Both the position numbers and the translations under genes were made by a program. A DNA stretch of 64,000 nt from Gemmatimonadetes bacterium SCN 70-22 (lineage in GTDB: Bacteria; Gemmatimonadota; Gemmatimonadetes; Gemmatimonadales; Gemmatimonadaceae): assembly GCA_001724275.1 (NCBI GenBank), contig MEDZ01000012.1, forward strand, positions 59,114-123,113. Direction: 5' to 3'. Positions 1 to 9,533 of this stretch are shown piece by piece. Below the pieces are notes generated by a model. It had not been told where the DNA came from, ran no database searches, and saw only the letters and a list, made by a program, of their open reading frames with translations. The first letter of the stretch is position 1. Each line of letters begins with the position of its first letter.

Positions 1-747
1 TACCGCCCGGTCTTCGACGGCGGCGTCTTCGTCATGCGCCTCCGCGGCGGCACCGTGCTGGGGCGCCGCCTCTCCGTCGGCGGGAGCCGCAGCTTCGTCC
101 CGCCGCAGGAACGCCTCTACGCGGGCGGGCCCACCACGGTGCGTGGCTTCCGCCAGAACGAACTCGGCCCCTCCATCTACGTCGTGGAAGACACGTTCAC
201 GGTCGTCCCGGGCGCCGGCGACACGTCGTACTTCCGCATCGACCAGTCGGGCGGGCGCCTGCGCGTCGTCCCCTCCGGCGGCGACAACGTGGTGATCGCC
301 AACGCCGAATTGCGCCTGCGCTCGGTCTTCCTCCCGGAGCTCATCCAGTACGCGCTCTTCGTCGACGCCGGCGAGGTGTGGAACCGCGGCGGCAACACCG
401 CCAGCCAGACGCAGGTGCGCATCAAGATCACCCCGGGGGTGGGCGTGCGCGTCTTCACCCCGATCGGACCGGTGCGCGTCGACATCGGCTACAACCCGTA
501 CCAGGCGCCGAGCGGGCCGGCCTTCTACAGCGCCTCGCAGCGCGTGGGCGACGCCGTGGAGCGGGCGCTGTACTGCGTCAGCCCCGACAACCTCCTCCCC
601 GTCGTCCCGGGCGAGGCGCGGCCCGGAGGGGGAACCGCCCTTCCGGTGCAGGCGCGCGGCGCCTGTCCATCGACGTTCCAGCCCGCCCGCCGCACGAGCT
701 TCGGGAGCAGGCTGACGTTCAACTTCTCGATCGGGCAGGCGTTCTAG
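1..747 (+). CDS. BamA/TamA-family outer membrane barrel protein (C-terminal part)
   Basis: The reading frame is open from base 1, so the N-terminus (signal peptide, POTRA domains) lies outside the window. The visible 248 residues match the end of an Omp85/D15 surface-antigen barrel: a GGPTTVRGF element (the conserved loop-6 VRGF type motif), an FVDAGEVW strand, a GPVRVDIGYNPY strand and a terminal Phe (ending IGQAF), the usual recognition signal of the BAM machine. The TamB gene follows after 2 bp, so a TamA-like role together with TamB in outer-membrane assembly is likely. Known family role: inserting proteins or moving lipid at the outer membrane. BamA itself cannot be excluded because the POTRA count is not visible. 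Confidence 0.85.
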   Translation, partial: YRPVFDGGVFVMRLRGGTVLGRRLSVGGSRSFVPPQERLYAGGPTTVRGFRQNELGPSIYVVEDTFTVVPGAGDTSYFRIDQSGGRLRVVPSGGDNVVIANAELRLRSVFLPELIQYALFVDAGEVWNRGGNTASQTQVRIKITPGVGVRVFTPIGPVRVDIGYNPYQAPSGPAFYSASQRVGDAVERALYCVSPDNLLPVVPGEARPGGGTALPVQARGACPSTFQPARRTSFGSRLTFNFSIGQAF

Positions 748-749
748 CC

Positions 750-3700
750 ATGTCGCGCCGCCGCACCGTCGTCCTCGCCTCGGCCGCCACGCTGTTCGTG
801 CTGGGCGGGCTGCTGGCGGCCGTCGTCGCGGCCATCACGCAGACGCGCTGGGGGCGCGACCAGATCCGCGAGCAGGCCATGTCGTTCATCAACGCCCGGA
901 TCCAGGGCAAGATGTACATCGGCCACCTCCAGGGGTCGCTCTTCTCCGAGCTGGTCGTCGATTCCTTCGCCATCCGAGAAAAGAACGACTCGCTCTTCGT
1001 CTCCACCGGGCCGATTGCGATCCGGTTCGACCCGCGCGACCTCCTCGACCGGCGCATCGTCGCCTCGGAAGTCATCGTCGAGCGCGCGGTGGTGCACATC
1101 CTCGAGGATTCGACGAAGACGTGGAACTTCCGGAAGATCTTCCCGCCAGGGCCCAAGGGAGCGCCGAAGCCGCCGGGGGTGCACAACTTCGGCGATTACA
1201 TCTTCATCAACGCGGCCCGGATCAAGGACGGAACCTTCCTCCTCACCATGCTGTGGCACCCCGACGATTCGCTGCGCGGCGCCAGGCGCGACAGCGCCGT
1301 CGCCCATGCGCTCGGGCGTCGTGACAAGCGCATCCGGCAGGTGGGGAGCCACTACCAGACGGAGCGCAGCTGGACGAACCTCGCGCTCGAGCTCGGACCG
1401 TCGCGGATCGACGACCGCAGCGCACTCGGGCGGCAGTTCGACGTGCAGCGCCTCGACGCCGACGAGTTCGACCCGCCGTTCCAGTTCCGCGACCTGCGCG
1501 GGAAGGTGCGAAACAAGGGCGACTCGCTCTGGGCCGACGTGCCGCACTTCCGCCTTCCCGGCTCCCGCGGGTCGATGCGGGGGAAGGTCTGGTGGGGGAG
1601 CGACCTCCCCACCCGCTACGACCTCACCTTCGTTGCCGACACCCTCGCGCTGGCCGACGTGGCCTGGGTCTATCCCACCCTCCCGACCAAAGGCGGAGGG
1701 CGGGCCACGCTGCACATCGGGAACGCGGCCGACCTGCACGTCCTCGAGTATGCGCTGCGCGACGTCGATGTTCGCACCATGAACTCGCGCCTGCGCGGGA
1801 CGATGACGTTCGGCGTCGGTGGTCCCGTTCTCGCCGTGACGGACATCGACCTCCGGGCCGACCCCATCGACTGGATCCTGATCGAGCAGTTCACGGGCGA
1901 ACCACTCCCGTACCCGTTCAAGGGGACGATCGACGCCACCGTGAAGGCCACGGGGGGGCCGGTGAACCGCTTCAAGGTGGATGACGGCCGGTTCTTCTTC
2001 CGCGATGCGAACGTCCCGGGAGCAACGGCGCGGGGCCAGGTGCGAGGGGAGCTGGACATCCTGTTTCCCGCCCTGACGAAGTTCCGCGGGTTCGACGTCG
2101 CCCTCGACCACTTCGACCTGCGGACCATGCAGTTCGTGAACCCGTCGTTCCCCAGGCTCTTCGGGCTCGTGTCGGGGACGGCGCGGCTGGATTCGCTGTG
2201 GACCGACCTGCGCTTCCGCGATGCGGACATCACGCACCGATTCGAGGACGGCGAGCCGTCGCGCTTCACGGGCAACGGGCGGGTGACGATCGGGGAGCAG
2301 TTCCTCACCTACGACCTCGCCCTCGATGCCAAGCCGCTCGCCCTCACGACGGTGGCGCGCGCGTATCCCGAGGCGGAACTGATCTACCGCGGTTCCTACG
2401 CCGGGCCACTGCGGGTCCAGGGACAGGCCGATGACCTCGCGATCGTCACCGAGCTGACCGGGGCGCCGGGGACGCTCGCCTACGACGGCCGGGTGGATGC
2501 CGACTCCGTCGGGGGCTACGGCTACCACGGAACGCTGCGGTTCGCCGATCTCGACATGCGGCTCCTCCTCGACACGGCGGCGGTGCCGCACACGCGGCTC
2601 AACGGGACCGCCGATCTCGATGTCGTCGGCGACTCGCTGGCCAACTGGGAGGGGCCGGTCGATGTGGCGCTCGACCGGTCGCTCGTCGATTCGGTGCGCA
2701 TCTACACGGGAGGCCGCGCGCGCATGCGCTTCGGCGGGGGACGCGTCCGCCTCGACACCCTCCACGTCGAGACCGCGCTGGCCTCGATGGCCGGTCGTGG
2801 CGGGCTCGGCCTCTTCCCTTCGGAGCGCGACTCGCTCGCGTTCACGGTCGCGGCCGACTCATTGGGCGCGCTGCGCTATTACCTCGTGCAGGCCAGCGGC
2901 AGCGACAGCGTGGCCCTCGATCGCGCACGGCGTGATTCGCTCGGCGCGGTGGTGACCGGTGGCGGGGTCCTCTCGGGGTCATTGGACTCGCTCGACGTGC
3001 GCGCGGCGCTCGACGTCCGTGGGCTGACGTACGGAACCGTCGGCGCCAGGGTGGCGCGCCTCTCGGCGGACTTGCAGCACGTGATGCTCCCCGGCATCAG
3101 CGGGAAGGTCACCGTGAATGCCGACACCATCGCGCTGGGCCCGGTCTCCGTGGCGAACGCGGGGCTCGACCTGGCCGTGCGCAGTCGCGAACAGGTGGGC
3201 TTCGGGGTGCTGACGACGCTGTCGAACGGCCCGGTCCTCGAGTCGCGCGGGGCGTTCGGGATGCAGGGTGACACCACGCGGGTGTCGCTCGACGCCCTGC
3301 ACGTGGGACTGGAGGGGCGCGATTGGACGCTCGCGCACCCGGCCGGCCTGTGGTTCACTGGCGATGCCTTCGCCATCGACACGTTGCGGCTGTCGGGGAG
3401 CCGCGGCGGGCGGATCGTGCTGGCGGGAACGGCGCCGGCCGACGGCCAGGTCGCCTTGCGCCTCGCGATGGACAGCGTGTCCCTGGCCGACCTGGCCAAC
3501 CTGGCGCAAGCCAAGGGGGTGCTCGGCGGGTGGTTGGCGGCGCGCGTCGACGTCGCCGGAACTCGCGAGCAGCCGACGATGGTGCTCACGGGCTCCGTGA
3601 CCGGGGCCAAGGTCGGAGAGGTGAACGTCGCCCGCGCCGCCCTGCAGGGCGCCTACGCCGACCGACGGCTGCGCCTGGGGGTGGACGTGCTGCGCCACGA

Positions 3701-5285
3701 CACCAGCGTCGTCTCGATTCGCGGCAACCTTCCCGTCGACCTCGCGCTCGCCTCCCGCGACCAGCGGCTGCTGCGCGATACGCTCCGCGTGTCCGCGCGA
3801 TCCACCGATCTCGACATGGCCGTCGTGGAGAGCTTCATCCCGGCCATGAGTGACGCCCGTGGGCGCCTGTCGGCGGACTTCTCGCTCGCCGGGACGACGG
3901 ACCATTCGGCGCTCGAGGGGTTCCTTCGCGTCGACTCCGCCGCGGCGACGATCCCCGACCTCGGGATCCGCCTGCGCAACGCCAACGTCGATCTCGTCGC
4001 CTCGCGCGACACCATCCGTGTGCGCCGCCTCTCGATGGTGAGCGGCGAGGAAGCGCGCGACTCGCTCTGGGTCACCGGGTGGGTGGCGCGGAGCGAGCGG
4101 GAAGGGGCGGCCTTCGACGTCTCGCTCGGCGCCCGCGAGTTCCAGGCGATCGCCAACCGACGCGTCGCCGAGCTCTCGCTCTCGGCCGGACTGAGCCTCA
4201 GCGGTTCGCTCGATCGGTCGCGGTTGTCGGGGAGCGTGACCGTGAACCGCGGCGTGATCGTCATCCCCGAGTTCACGGGGAAGAAGCTGATCTCGCTCGA
4301 CGATCCGGAGCTGTACAACGTCGTCGATACGACGGTCTTCGCGAACCGGGCGCTGCTCCCGAAGGCTCCGCCGGCCTTCGTGAACAACCTCACCGTGGAG
4401 AACGTGCGCATCGCGATGGGCTCCGACGTGCGCGTCCGCTCGGAGGAAGCCGACATCAAGCTGGGCGGGGCGGTGAACGTCACGGTCGGGGCCCGTCGCG
4501 AGGGTGATGCCCCGCAGCTGGCGCTCGACGGCGCGCTGCAGACGGAGCGCGGCTACTACCGGCTCGACCTCGGGGGGCTCGTCCAGCGCACCTTCAACGT
4601 CGAGGGGGGAGAGCTGCGCTTCCTCAACGAGACCGACCTCAACCCCATCCTCAACATCAGCGCCCTCCATACCGTCCGGCAGATCTCGAGCACGTACGGC
4701 GGGCGCAACGACGTGCGCATCCGCGTGCGCGTGCAGGGGACGCTCATCCAGCCGCGCTTGCGCCTGGAGAGCGCCGACTCGCTGCAGCTGTCGGAGTCCG
4801 ACCTGATCTCGTACCTCGTCGCCGGTGTGCCGTCGTTCGGGATCGGCGGCGGACTGGCCGAGAACCGCCTGACGGCCTCGTCGATCGCCCTGAGCACGCT
4901 GTCGAGCTACATCTCGGCCAAGTTCTCGGGCGGGCTCTTCGACTACGTGAGCATCCAGACCGCCTCCGACCAGCTGCGGCAGTCACGCCAGGGGCTCCTC
5001 AATGGCGTACAGTTCGGCATCGGAAAGCAGCTGGGTGAACGGACCTTCCTCTCGCTCACCACGGGGTTGTGCCGGCTGGGGGCCTCGGGTGGGCAGCTCA
5101 ACCCCGTCGACCTCGCCAACTCGATCGGCGTCAAGCTGGAGCAGCGCCTGACGGCGGGCTACGGCTTCTCCTTCTCGCTCGAGCCGCCGCTCAACGAGCT
5201 GTTCTGCGGTACCGGGACCGACCGCAGCTTCACCACCACTCGCCGTCAGTACGGCTTCGACATCTTCCGCGCGTGGCGGTGGTAG
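750..5285 (+). CDS. tamB: TamB-like translocation and assembly module protein (DUF490)
   Basis: A 1511-residue protein with one N-terminal membrane anchor (about residues 7-27) followed by a very long, low-complexity series of beta-strand repeats and a C-terminal DUF490-type domain (about residues 1130-1511) ending in FDIFRAWRW. The length and the architecture are those of TamB/YtfN, a periplasm-spanning groove that carries lipids or helps outer-membrane protein assembly. The ATG lies 2 bp after the stop of the barrel gene, giving the usual tamA-tamB order. The frame stays open upstream of this ATG, but that part is a shadow of the barrel gene. The protein is rich in Asp, Arg and Ser, as expected for the periplasm. 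It is a confident family call; the exact cargo is unknown. Confidence 0.9.
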   Translation: MSRRRTVVLASAATLFVLGGLLAAVVAAITQTRWGRDQIREQAMSFINARIQGKMYIGHLQGSLFSELVVDSFAIREKNDSLFVSTGPIAIRFDPRDLLDRRIVASEVIVERAVVHILEDSTKTWNFRKIFPPGPKGAPKPPGVHNFGDYIFINAARIKDGTFLLTMLWHPDDSLRGARRDSAVAHALGRRDKRIRQVGSHYQTERSWTNLALELGPSRIDDRSALGRQFDVQRLDADEFDPPFQFRDLRGKVRNKGDSLWADVPHFRLPGSRGSMRGKVWWGSDLPTRYDLTFVADTLALADVAWVYPTLPTKGGGRATLHIGNAADLHVLEYALRDVDVRTMNSRLRGTMTFGVGGPVLAVTDIDLRADPIDWILIEQFTGEPLPYPFKGTIDATVKATGGPVNRFKVDDGRFFFRDANVPGATARGQVRGELDILFPALTKFRGFDVALDHFDLRTMQFVNPSFPRLFGLVSGTARLDSLWTDLRFRDADITHRFEDGEPSRFTGNGRVTIGEQFLTYDLALDAKPLALTTVARAYPEAELIYRGSYAGPLRVQGQADDLAIVTELTGAPGTLAYDGRVDADSVGGYGYHGTLRFADLDMRLLLDTAAVPHTRLNGTADLDVVGDSLANWEGPVDVALDRSLVDSVRIYTGGRARMRFGGGRVRLDTLHVETALASMAGRGGLGLFPSERDSLAFTVAADSLGALRYYLVQASGSDSVALDRARRDSLGAVVTGGGVLSGSLDSLDVRAALDVRGLTYGTVGARVARLSADLQHVMLPGISGKVTVNADTIALGPVSVANAGLDLAVRSREQVGFGVLTTLSNGPVLESRGAFGMQGDTTRVSLDALHVGLEGRDWTLAHPAGLWFTGDAFAIDTLRLSGSRGGRIVLAGTAPADGQVALRLAMDSVSLADLANLAQAKGVLGGWLAARVDVAGTREQPTMVLTGSVTGAKVGEVNVARAALQGAYADRRLRLGVDVLRHDTSVVSIRGNLPVDLALASRDQRLLRDTLRVSARSTDLDMAVVESFIPAMSDARGRLSADFSLAGTTDHSALEGFLRVDSAAATIPDLGIRLRNANVDLVASRDTIRVRRLSMVSGEEARDSLWVTGWVARSEREGAAFDVSLGAREFQAIANRRVAELSLSAGLSLSGSLDRSRLSGSVTVNRGVIVIPEFTGKKLISLDDPELYNVVDTTVFANRALLPKAPPAFVNNLTVENVRIAMGSDVRVRSEEADIKLGGAVNVTVGARREGDAPQLALDGALQTERGYYRLDLGGLVQRTFNVEGGELRFLNETDLNPILNISALHTVRQISSTYGGRNDVRIRVRVQGTLIQPRLRLESADSLQLSESDLISYLVAGVPSFGIGGGLAENRLTASSIALSTLSSYISAKFSGGLFDYVSIQTASDQLRQSRQGLLNGVQFGIGKQLGERTFLSLTTGLCRLGASGGQLNPVDLANSIGVKLEQRLTAGYGFSFSLEPPLNELFCGTGTDRSFTTTRRQYGFDIFRAWRW

Positions 5286-6172
5286 CCGTCAGGCGGGCCT
5301 TGGTGATCGTGAACCCGGGTTCACGGCGCGGGGCATCGTCGCTGGACGCCGCGACCCGCGCGTTTGCGCGCGCGGGCGTCACCTGCACCGTGCACGCCAC
5401 CGCGCATCCCGGGCACGCCGAGCAGCTGGCGCGCGCCCACGCGCACGGTCATGACGCGGTCTTCACGCTCGGCGGCGATGGGACGGTGATGGAGGTGCTC
5501 CACGCCCTGCAGGGGAGCGGCCAGCCGGTCGGGGTCCTCCCCGCCGGCACCGGGAACCTGCTGGCCCGCGCGCTGGGCATCCCGATGTCGGTCCGCAGGG
5601 CGGTGGCGGCGCTCGTGGCGGGTGAGACGACGCGGATCGACCTGGGGCGGCTCGAGGATGGCCGCGTCTTCGCGATCGCGGCCGGAGTCGGGGTGGATGC
5701 GGCGATGGTGCAGGAGACGAGCGCGCGAGCGAAGCGCCGGTTCGGGGTGCTGGCTTACGTCGTGACCGGGACGCGAGCGGCGCTGCGGATGGACGCGTTC
5801 GCCTTGCGCGCGACGGTGGATGGCGTCGCGCACGAGTTTCGGGCCACGGCGGCGCTGGTGGCGAATTTCGGCACCCTCCTGGGCGGGCTCATCCGTCTGG
5901 GTCCCGATGTCCGGGAGAATGACGGAATGCTCGACTTGTGCGTCTTCTCCCCGGCGAGCGTGCCCGACGCGCTGCGCCTGGGATGGCGCCTGATGCGCCA
6001 CGATTTCCGGCCTGACCGGTCGATGCATTTCCTCAGGGGACGGACCATGCACCTCGAGACTTCTCCCCGCCGCGCCACGCAGGCCGATGGCGAGCTCCTT
6101 CCGGGCGCCACGCTGCACGTGACGGTGGCCCCGCGGGCCGCGTGCGTGCTGGTCCCCTCCGTCGCGCGTTAG
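5279..6172 (+). CDS. Diacylglycerol kinase-like lipid kinase (YegS/BmrU family)
   Basis: About 297 residues. The N-terminus has the DAGK catalytic fold: VIVNPGSRRG near the start, then the nucleotide-binding GGDGTVMEV motif and GVLPAGTGNLLARALGI. The C-terminal half has the usual beta-sandwich with a GADGE-like AQADGE element. Such enzymes phosphorylate diacylglycerol, sphingoid bases or related lipids at the inner membrane using ATP. I chose the GTG at 5279, which overlaps the tamB stop by 7 bp; GTG 5273 or TTG 5300 are possible. The overlap suggests translational coupling with the outer-membrane assembly genes. The TAG stop is part of one of the GTTAGGC heptamers that recur in this window. 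The lipid substrate cannot be told from the sequence. Confidence 0.85.
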   Translation: MVAVRRALVIVNPGSRRGASSLDAATRAFARAGVTCTVHATAHPGHAEQLARAHAHGHDAVFTLGGDGTVMEVLHALQGSGQPVGVLPAGTGNLLARALGIPMSVRRAVAALVAGETTRIDLGRLEDGRVFAIAAGVGVDAAMVQETSARAKRRFGVLAYVVTGTRAALRMDAFALRATVDGVAHEFRATAALVANFGTLLGGLIRLGPDVRENDGMLDLCVFSPASVPDALRLGWRLMRHDFRPDRSMHFLRGRTMHLETSPRRATQADGELLPGATLHVTVAPRAACVLVPSVAR

Positions 6173-6184
6173 GCAGGCGACCGG

Positions 6185-9100
6185 GTGCTTCCCGCCGACG
6201 TGCGCGATCGCGCCACCCCCCCCGACCTCCCGGAGCGGGACGAGCTGGCGTCGCTTCTGGCAGCGCTCCCCCCCGCGTCGGCCGAGCGCGTACGCGCCCT
6301 GGTCGAGCGCGGGCGCCGGCACGAGCGGCGCCTCCAGCTCTTGCAGCAGGCGGCCGGCTCGCTGGCGCGCACCCTCGACGAGGACGACATCCTGGTCGAG
6401 TTGGCCCGCGTGGTCCGGCGGGCGGTGGCGTGCGAGGGGGTGATGGTGGCGCGCGTCGACCTGGACCGGGCGCTCGTCGAGGTGGTGCACCACGTCGTCG
6501 ACGATGCGATCCTCCCCCCGCGCGCGATGCCGCTGGGGAGCGGTCCGGTGGGTCAGGCCGCGCGCAGCGGGACGCCGGTGCATGTCGCCGCCTACGCGTC
6601 GGGGCGCCTCGCCCTCTCCGAGGCCGGTGACGTGCTGGTCGATGGCCTGGCCGCCGCGGCGGTCCTGGTGGTCCCGATGATGCACGGACGGCGCCTCCTC
6701 GGCGTCGTGGCGCTGCACGACCTGCGCGAGGACGCCTTTGGCGTCGAGGCGCGCGAGGTGGTGGCGATGCTCGTCCGCCACGCGGCGGGCGCGCTCAGCA
6801 ACGCGCAGCTCTTCGCCGAAAGCGAGCGCGAGCGGCGGCAGAGCGAGGCGATGGCCGAGATCGCGCGGGCCGTGGGCGAGTCGCTCAAGATGGGCGAGGT
6901 GCTGCGCCTGATCCTCCGGCACGCCATCGCCCTGCTGCAGGCCGAGGGGGCGACCGTGGCACTGCGCGAGGGCGACTACCTGCACTTCGTGTCGGCACTG
7001 GGGAGCACGGAGCTCCTGTCGGGGGTGCACGTGCCGGTCTCGGGGAGCCTGTGCGGGCGCGTGGTCACGAGCGGCGTGGCGGTCGTCTCCAACGACATGC
7101 ACGCCGAGACGGGGGTGCACCGTCCCACGCTGCGCCTGGTGTCGACGCGCAAGTCGGTCATCGTCCCGCTGATGACGGCGCGCGGGATTCTCGGGGTCAT
7201 CGGCGTGTACGACCGTGAGGCCGACTTCACGACCGACGACGCGCGCGTCCTGCAGCGCCTGGCCGACCAGGTGGCGGTGGCGGTGGTGAACGCGCGCCTG
7301 TACGAGGAGGTGCGCGAGGCGACCCGCGAATGGTCGGCGGCCTTCGAGTCCATCGGCCTCGGGATGTGCCTGGTGGATGATGAGCAGCGCATCACGCGGT
7401 CGAACGGGCGGGCATTGCAGCTCACGGCCGACGACGCGTTGCTCACGTTGATGGGGCGTCCCTTCCACGAGACGGTCCTCGGCGCACGCCCCGATCCGTC
7501 GCATGACCCGCTGGCGCGCGCCCTCGCCGACGGCGTGCATGCCCGCGCGGCCTGCGAGACCGCCGACGGGCGCTGGTTCGACGTCCTGGCCGTCCCGCAC
7601 CCCAACGGCGGCGCCATCGTCACCTTCGATGACGTGAGTGCCCAGCGCTCCATCTGGGACCGCTACCGCGACGCCGCGTCCGCATCGGAAGCCCGCTACC
7701 GCCACCTCTTCGAGCGCGCCACCGACGTGGTCGTGACCGTCGGGATGACCGGGGCCATCACGTCGGCGAACCCGGCGGCGTGCGAGGTCTTCGATGCGCC
7801 GGGCGAGCTGCTGCTCGGCCGCGCCTTCCACCCCCTCGTGGCGCCCGCCGATGTCGACCGGGTCGTCGCGGCCCTCGGCGAGGCGCGCCAGGGCGGCGCG
7901 CAGGAGTTCGAGTGCCAGATCGTCAGGCGCAATGGCGCCACGCGCACCCTCGACGTCTCGGCCACGCCCATTCGCGAGGAGCAGGCGATCGTCGGCGTCC
8001 TCCTCGTCGCGCGCGACATGACCGCCGATCGCGCCCGCGCCGACGTGCTGCAGCGCAGCGAGGCCCGCTATGCCCTGCTGGTCGAGGCGGCGTCGGATGC
8101 CATCTTCACCGTCGACGAGGAGGGGAACTTCACCTCCGTCAACCGGGCCTTCGAGGCGGCGACCGGGCACGGGCGCGACGCCGTGGCCGGGCAGCACTTC
8201 TCCCTGATGCTCGATCCGCGCGATCGCGAGGCCACCTGGGAACTCTTCGTCGCCGCGCTCCACGGTCACCGCGGATCCCGCGAGGTTCGCTACCTCGACG
8301 CGGCCGGGCGTGCCCGCTGGGGATCGCTCGTGGCCTCGCCCATCGTCGAGCGCGGACGCGTGACCGGGGTCATGGGGGTCGTGCGCGACGTCACCGCCGA
8401 GAAGCGCCTCCTCGACGAGCTCCTCCGCCGCGAGCGCCTCGCCAGCGTCGGGCACCTCCTTGGCGGCGTGGCGCACGAGATCAACAACCCCCTCTCGGCC
8501 GTCCTCGCGTTCAGCGAGCTGCTGCTGGAATCGTCGGCCGACGAGCGGCGGACGCACGAGGGGCTGGTGACGATCCGCGAGGAGGCGCGCCGCGCCTCGC
8601 GCATCGTGCGCAACCTCCTCGACCTGGCCCGCGAGCGCCCCGTGCAGCGGGCGCCGTTGCGACTGGCGGACGTGGTGGCCAATGCCCTCGCCGTGCGCCG
8701 CTACGCGCTGGGCGTCGCCGGCGTGGCCCTCGACGAGGACCTCCCCACGGACCTCCCCACGACGTACGGCGACGCCGGCCGGTTGCAGCAGGCGGTGCTC
8801 CACCTCATCACCCGCGCCGAGCACGCGCTCCGCGGCTGGGGGGGCGAACGGCGTCTCTCGCTGCAGCTCTCCCGCGTCGCCGACGCGCTCGTCCTCGTGG
8901 TGCGGAACACCGGCCCGGGGATCGCCGCCACCGAGATGGAGCACCTCTTCAGCCCGCGCATCCCCTCGCGCGACGGCGCCGACCTCGCCGGGCTCGGGCT
9001 CGCCGTGGCCGAGGGGATCATCCGCGAGCACGGTGGTCGGGTGCACGTCGACTCCACCCCTGGCGAGGGCGCGACCTTCGTCGTGCAGCTCCCGATCGTC

Positions 9101-9529
9101 GCCCCGCCTGACGAGGCCGCGCCCGCCGCCCCCGCGCCACGCGAGGACGGCCGCGCCCTCCTCGACGTCCTCGTCATCGACGACGAGCCGACCATCCGCG
9201 CCGCCCTGAAGCGCGCCCTGGAATCGCTGGGACATCGCGTATCCCTTGCGGCCGACGGCGAGGAGGGACGGCGCGCGCTCGCCGAGTCCGACTTCGACCG
9301 CATCCTGCTCGACCTTCGCATGCCCCGGCTCGGGGGCGCAGCCCTGCTGGCGGAGTTGCGCGAACGCCGCCCCGAGCTAGTCTCCCGGGTGATCATCCTG
9401 ACCGGGGACCTGGAGGGTGAGGACACCCACCCGATCGTTCGCGAGAGCGGCTGCCTCACGCTGCACAAGCCGTTCGCGCTCGAGGACGTACGCCAGGCGC
9501 TCGTCGCCACACCGATCCCGCACCGCTGA
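6185..9529 (+). CDS. Hybrid sensor histidine kinase: GAF-GAF-PAS-PAS-PAS-HisKA-HATPase-REC
   Basis: 1114 residues, no membrane segment, so a cytoplasmic sensor. Order seen: coiled coil (30-60), two GAF domains (about 60-205 and 225-375), three PAS domains (about 380-745), HisKA with phosphoacceptor H764 in GGVAHEINNPLS, an ATPase domain (855-975) and a C-terminal receiver with D1043 in LLDLRMP. The ATPase domain is unusual: the N-box reads HLITRAEHAL, so the Mg-binding Asn is Arg877, and the G1 box reads RNTGPGI, so the adenine-contacting Asp is Asn908; the GLGLA box is intact. Kinase activity may therefore be weak or lost. GTG start at 6185, 12 bp after the lipid kinase. The response regulator gene starts 4 bp downstream, so the pair is probably one signalling unit. 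The signal is unknown. Confidence 0.9.
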   Translation: MLPADVRDRATPPDLPERDELASLLAALPPASAERVRALVERGRRHERRLQLLQQAAGSLARTLDEDDILVELARVVRRAVACEGVMVARVDLDRALVEVVHHVVDDAILPPRAMPLGSGPVGQAARSGTPVHVAAYASGRLALSEAGDVLVDGLAAAAVLVVPMMHGRRLLGVVALHDLREDAFGVEAREVVAMLVRHAAGALSNAQLFAESERERRQSEAMAEIARAVGESLKMGEVLRLILRHAIALLQAEGATVALREGDYLHFVSALGSTELLSGVHVPVSGSLCGRVVTSGVAVVSNDMHAETGVHRPTLRLVSTRKSVIVPLMTARGILGVIGVYDREADFTTDDARVLQRLADQVAVAVVNARLYEEVREATREWSAAFESIGLGMCLVDDEQRITRSNGRALQLTADDALLTLMGRPFHETVLGARPDPSHDPLARALADGVHARAACETADGRWFDVLAVPHPNGGAIVTFDDVSAQRSIWDRYRDAASASEARYRHLFERATDVVVTVGMTGAITSANPAACEVFDAPGELLLGRAFHPLVAPADVDRVVAALGEARQGGAQEFECQIVRRNGATRTLDVSATPIREEQAIVGVLLVARDMTADRARADVLQRSEARYALLVEAASDAIFTVDEEGNFTSVNRAFEAATGHGRDAVAGQHFSLMLDPRDREATWELFVAALHGHRGSREVRYLDAAGRARWGSLVASPIVERGRVTGVMGVVRDVTAEKRLLDELLRRERLASVGHLLGGVAHEINNPLSAVLAFSELLLESSADERRTHEGLVTIREEARRASRIVRNLLDLARERPVQRAPLRLADVVANALAVRRYALGVAGVALDEDLPTDLPTTYGDAGRLQQAVLHLITRAEHALRGWGGERRLSLQLSRVADALVLVVRNTGPGIAATEMEHLFSPRIPSRDGADLAGLGLAVAEGIIREHGGRVHVDSTPGEGATFVVQLPIVAPPDEAAPAAPAPREDGRALLDVLVIDDEPTIRAALKRALESLGHRVSLAADGEEGRRALAESDFDRILLDLRMPRLGGAALLAELRERRPELVSRVIILTGDLEGEDTHPIVRESGCLTLHKPFALEDVRQALVATPIPHR

Positions 9530-9533
9530 CCCG

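Noticed and set aside
5321..9235. Minus-strand open frame of 1304 codons
   Set aside because: It is opposite to the lipid kinase and hybrid kinase genes, whose domains are certain. Long antisense frames are common at this GC content.
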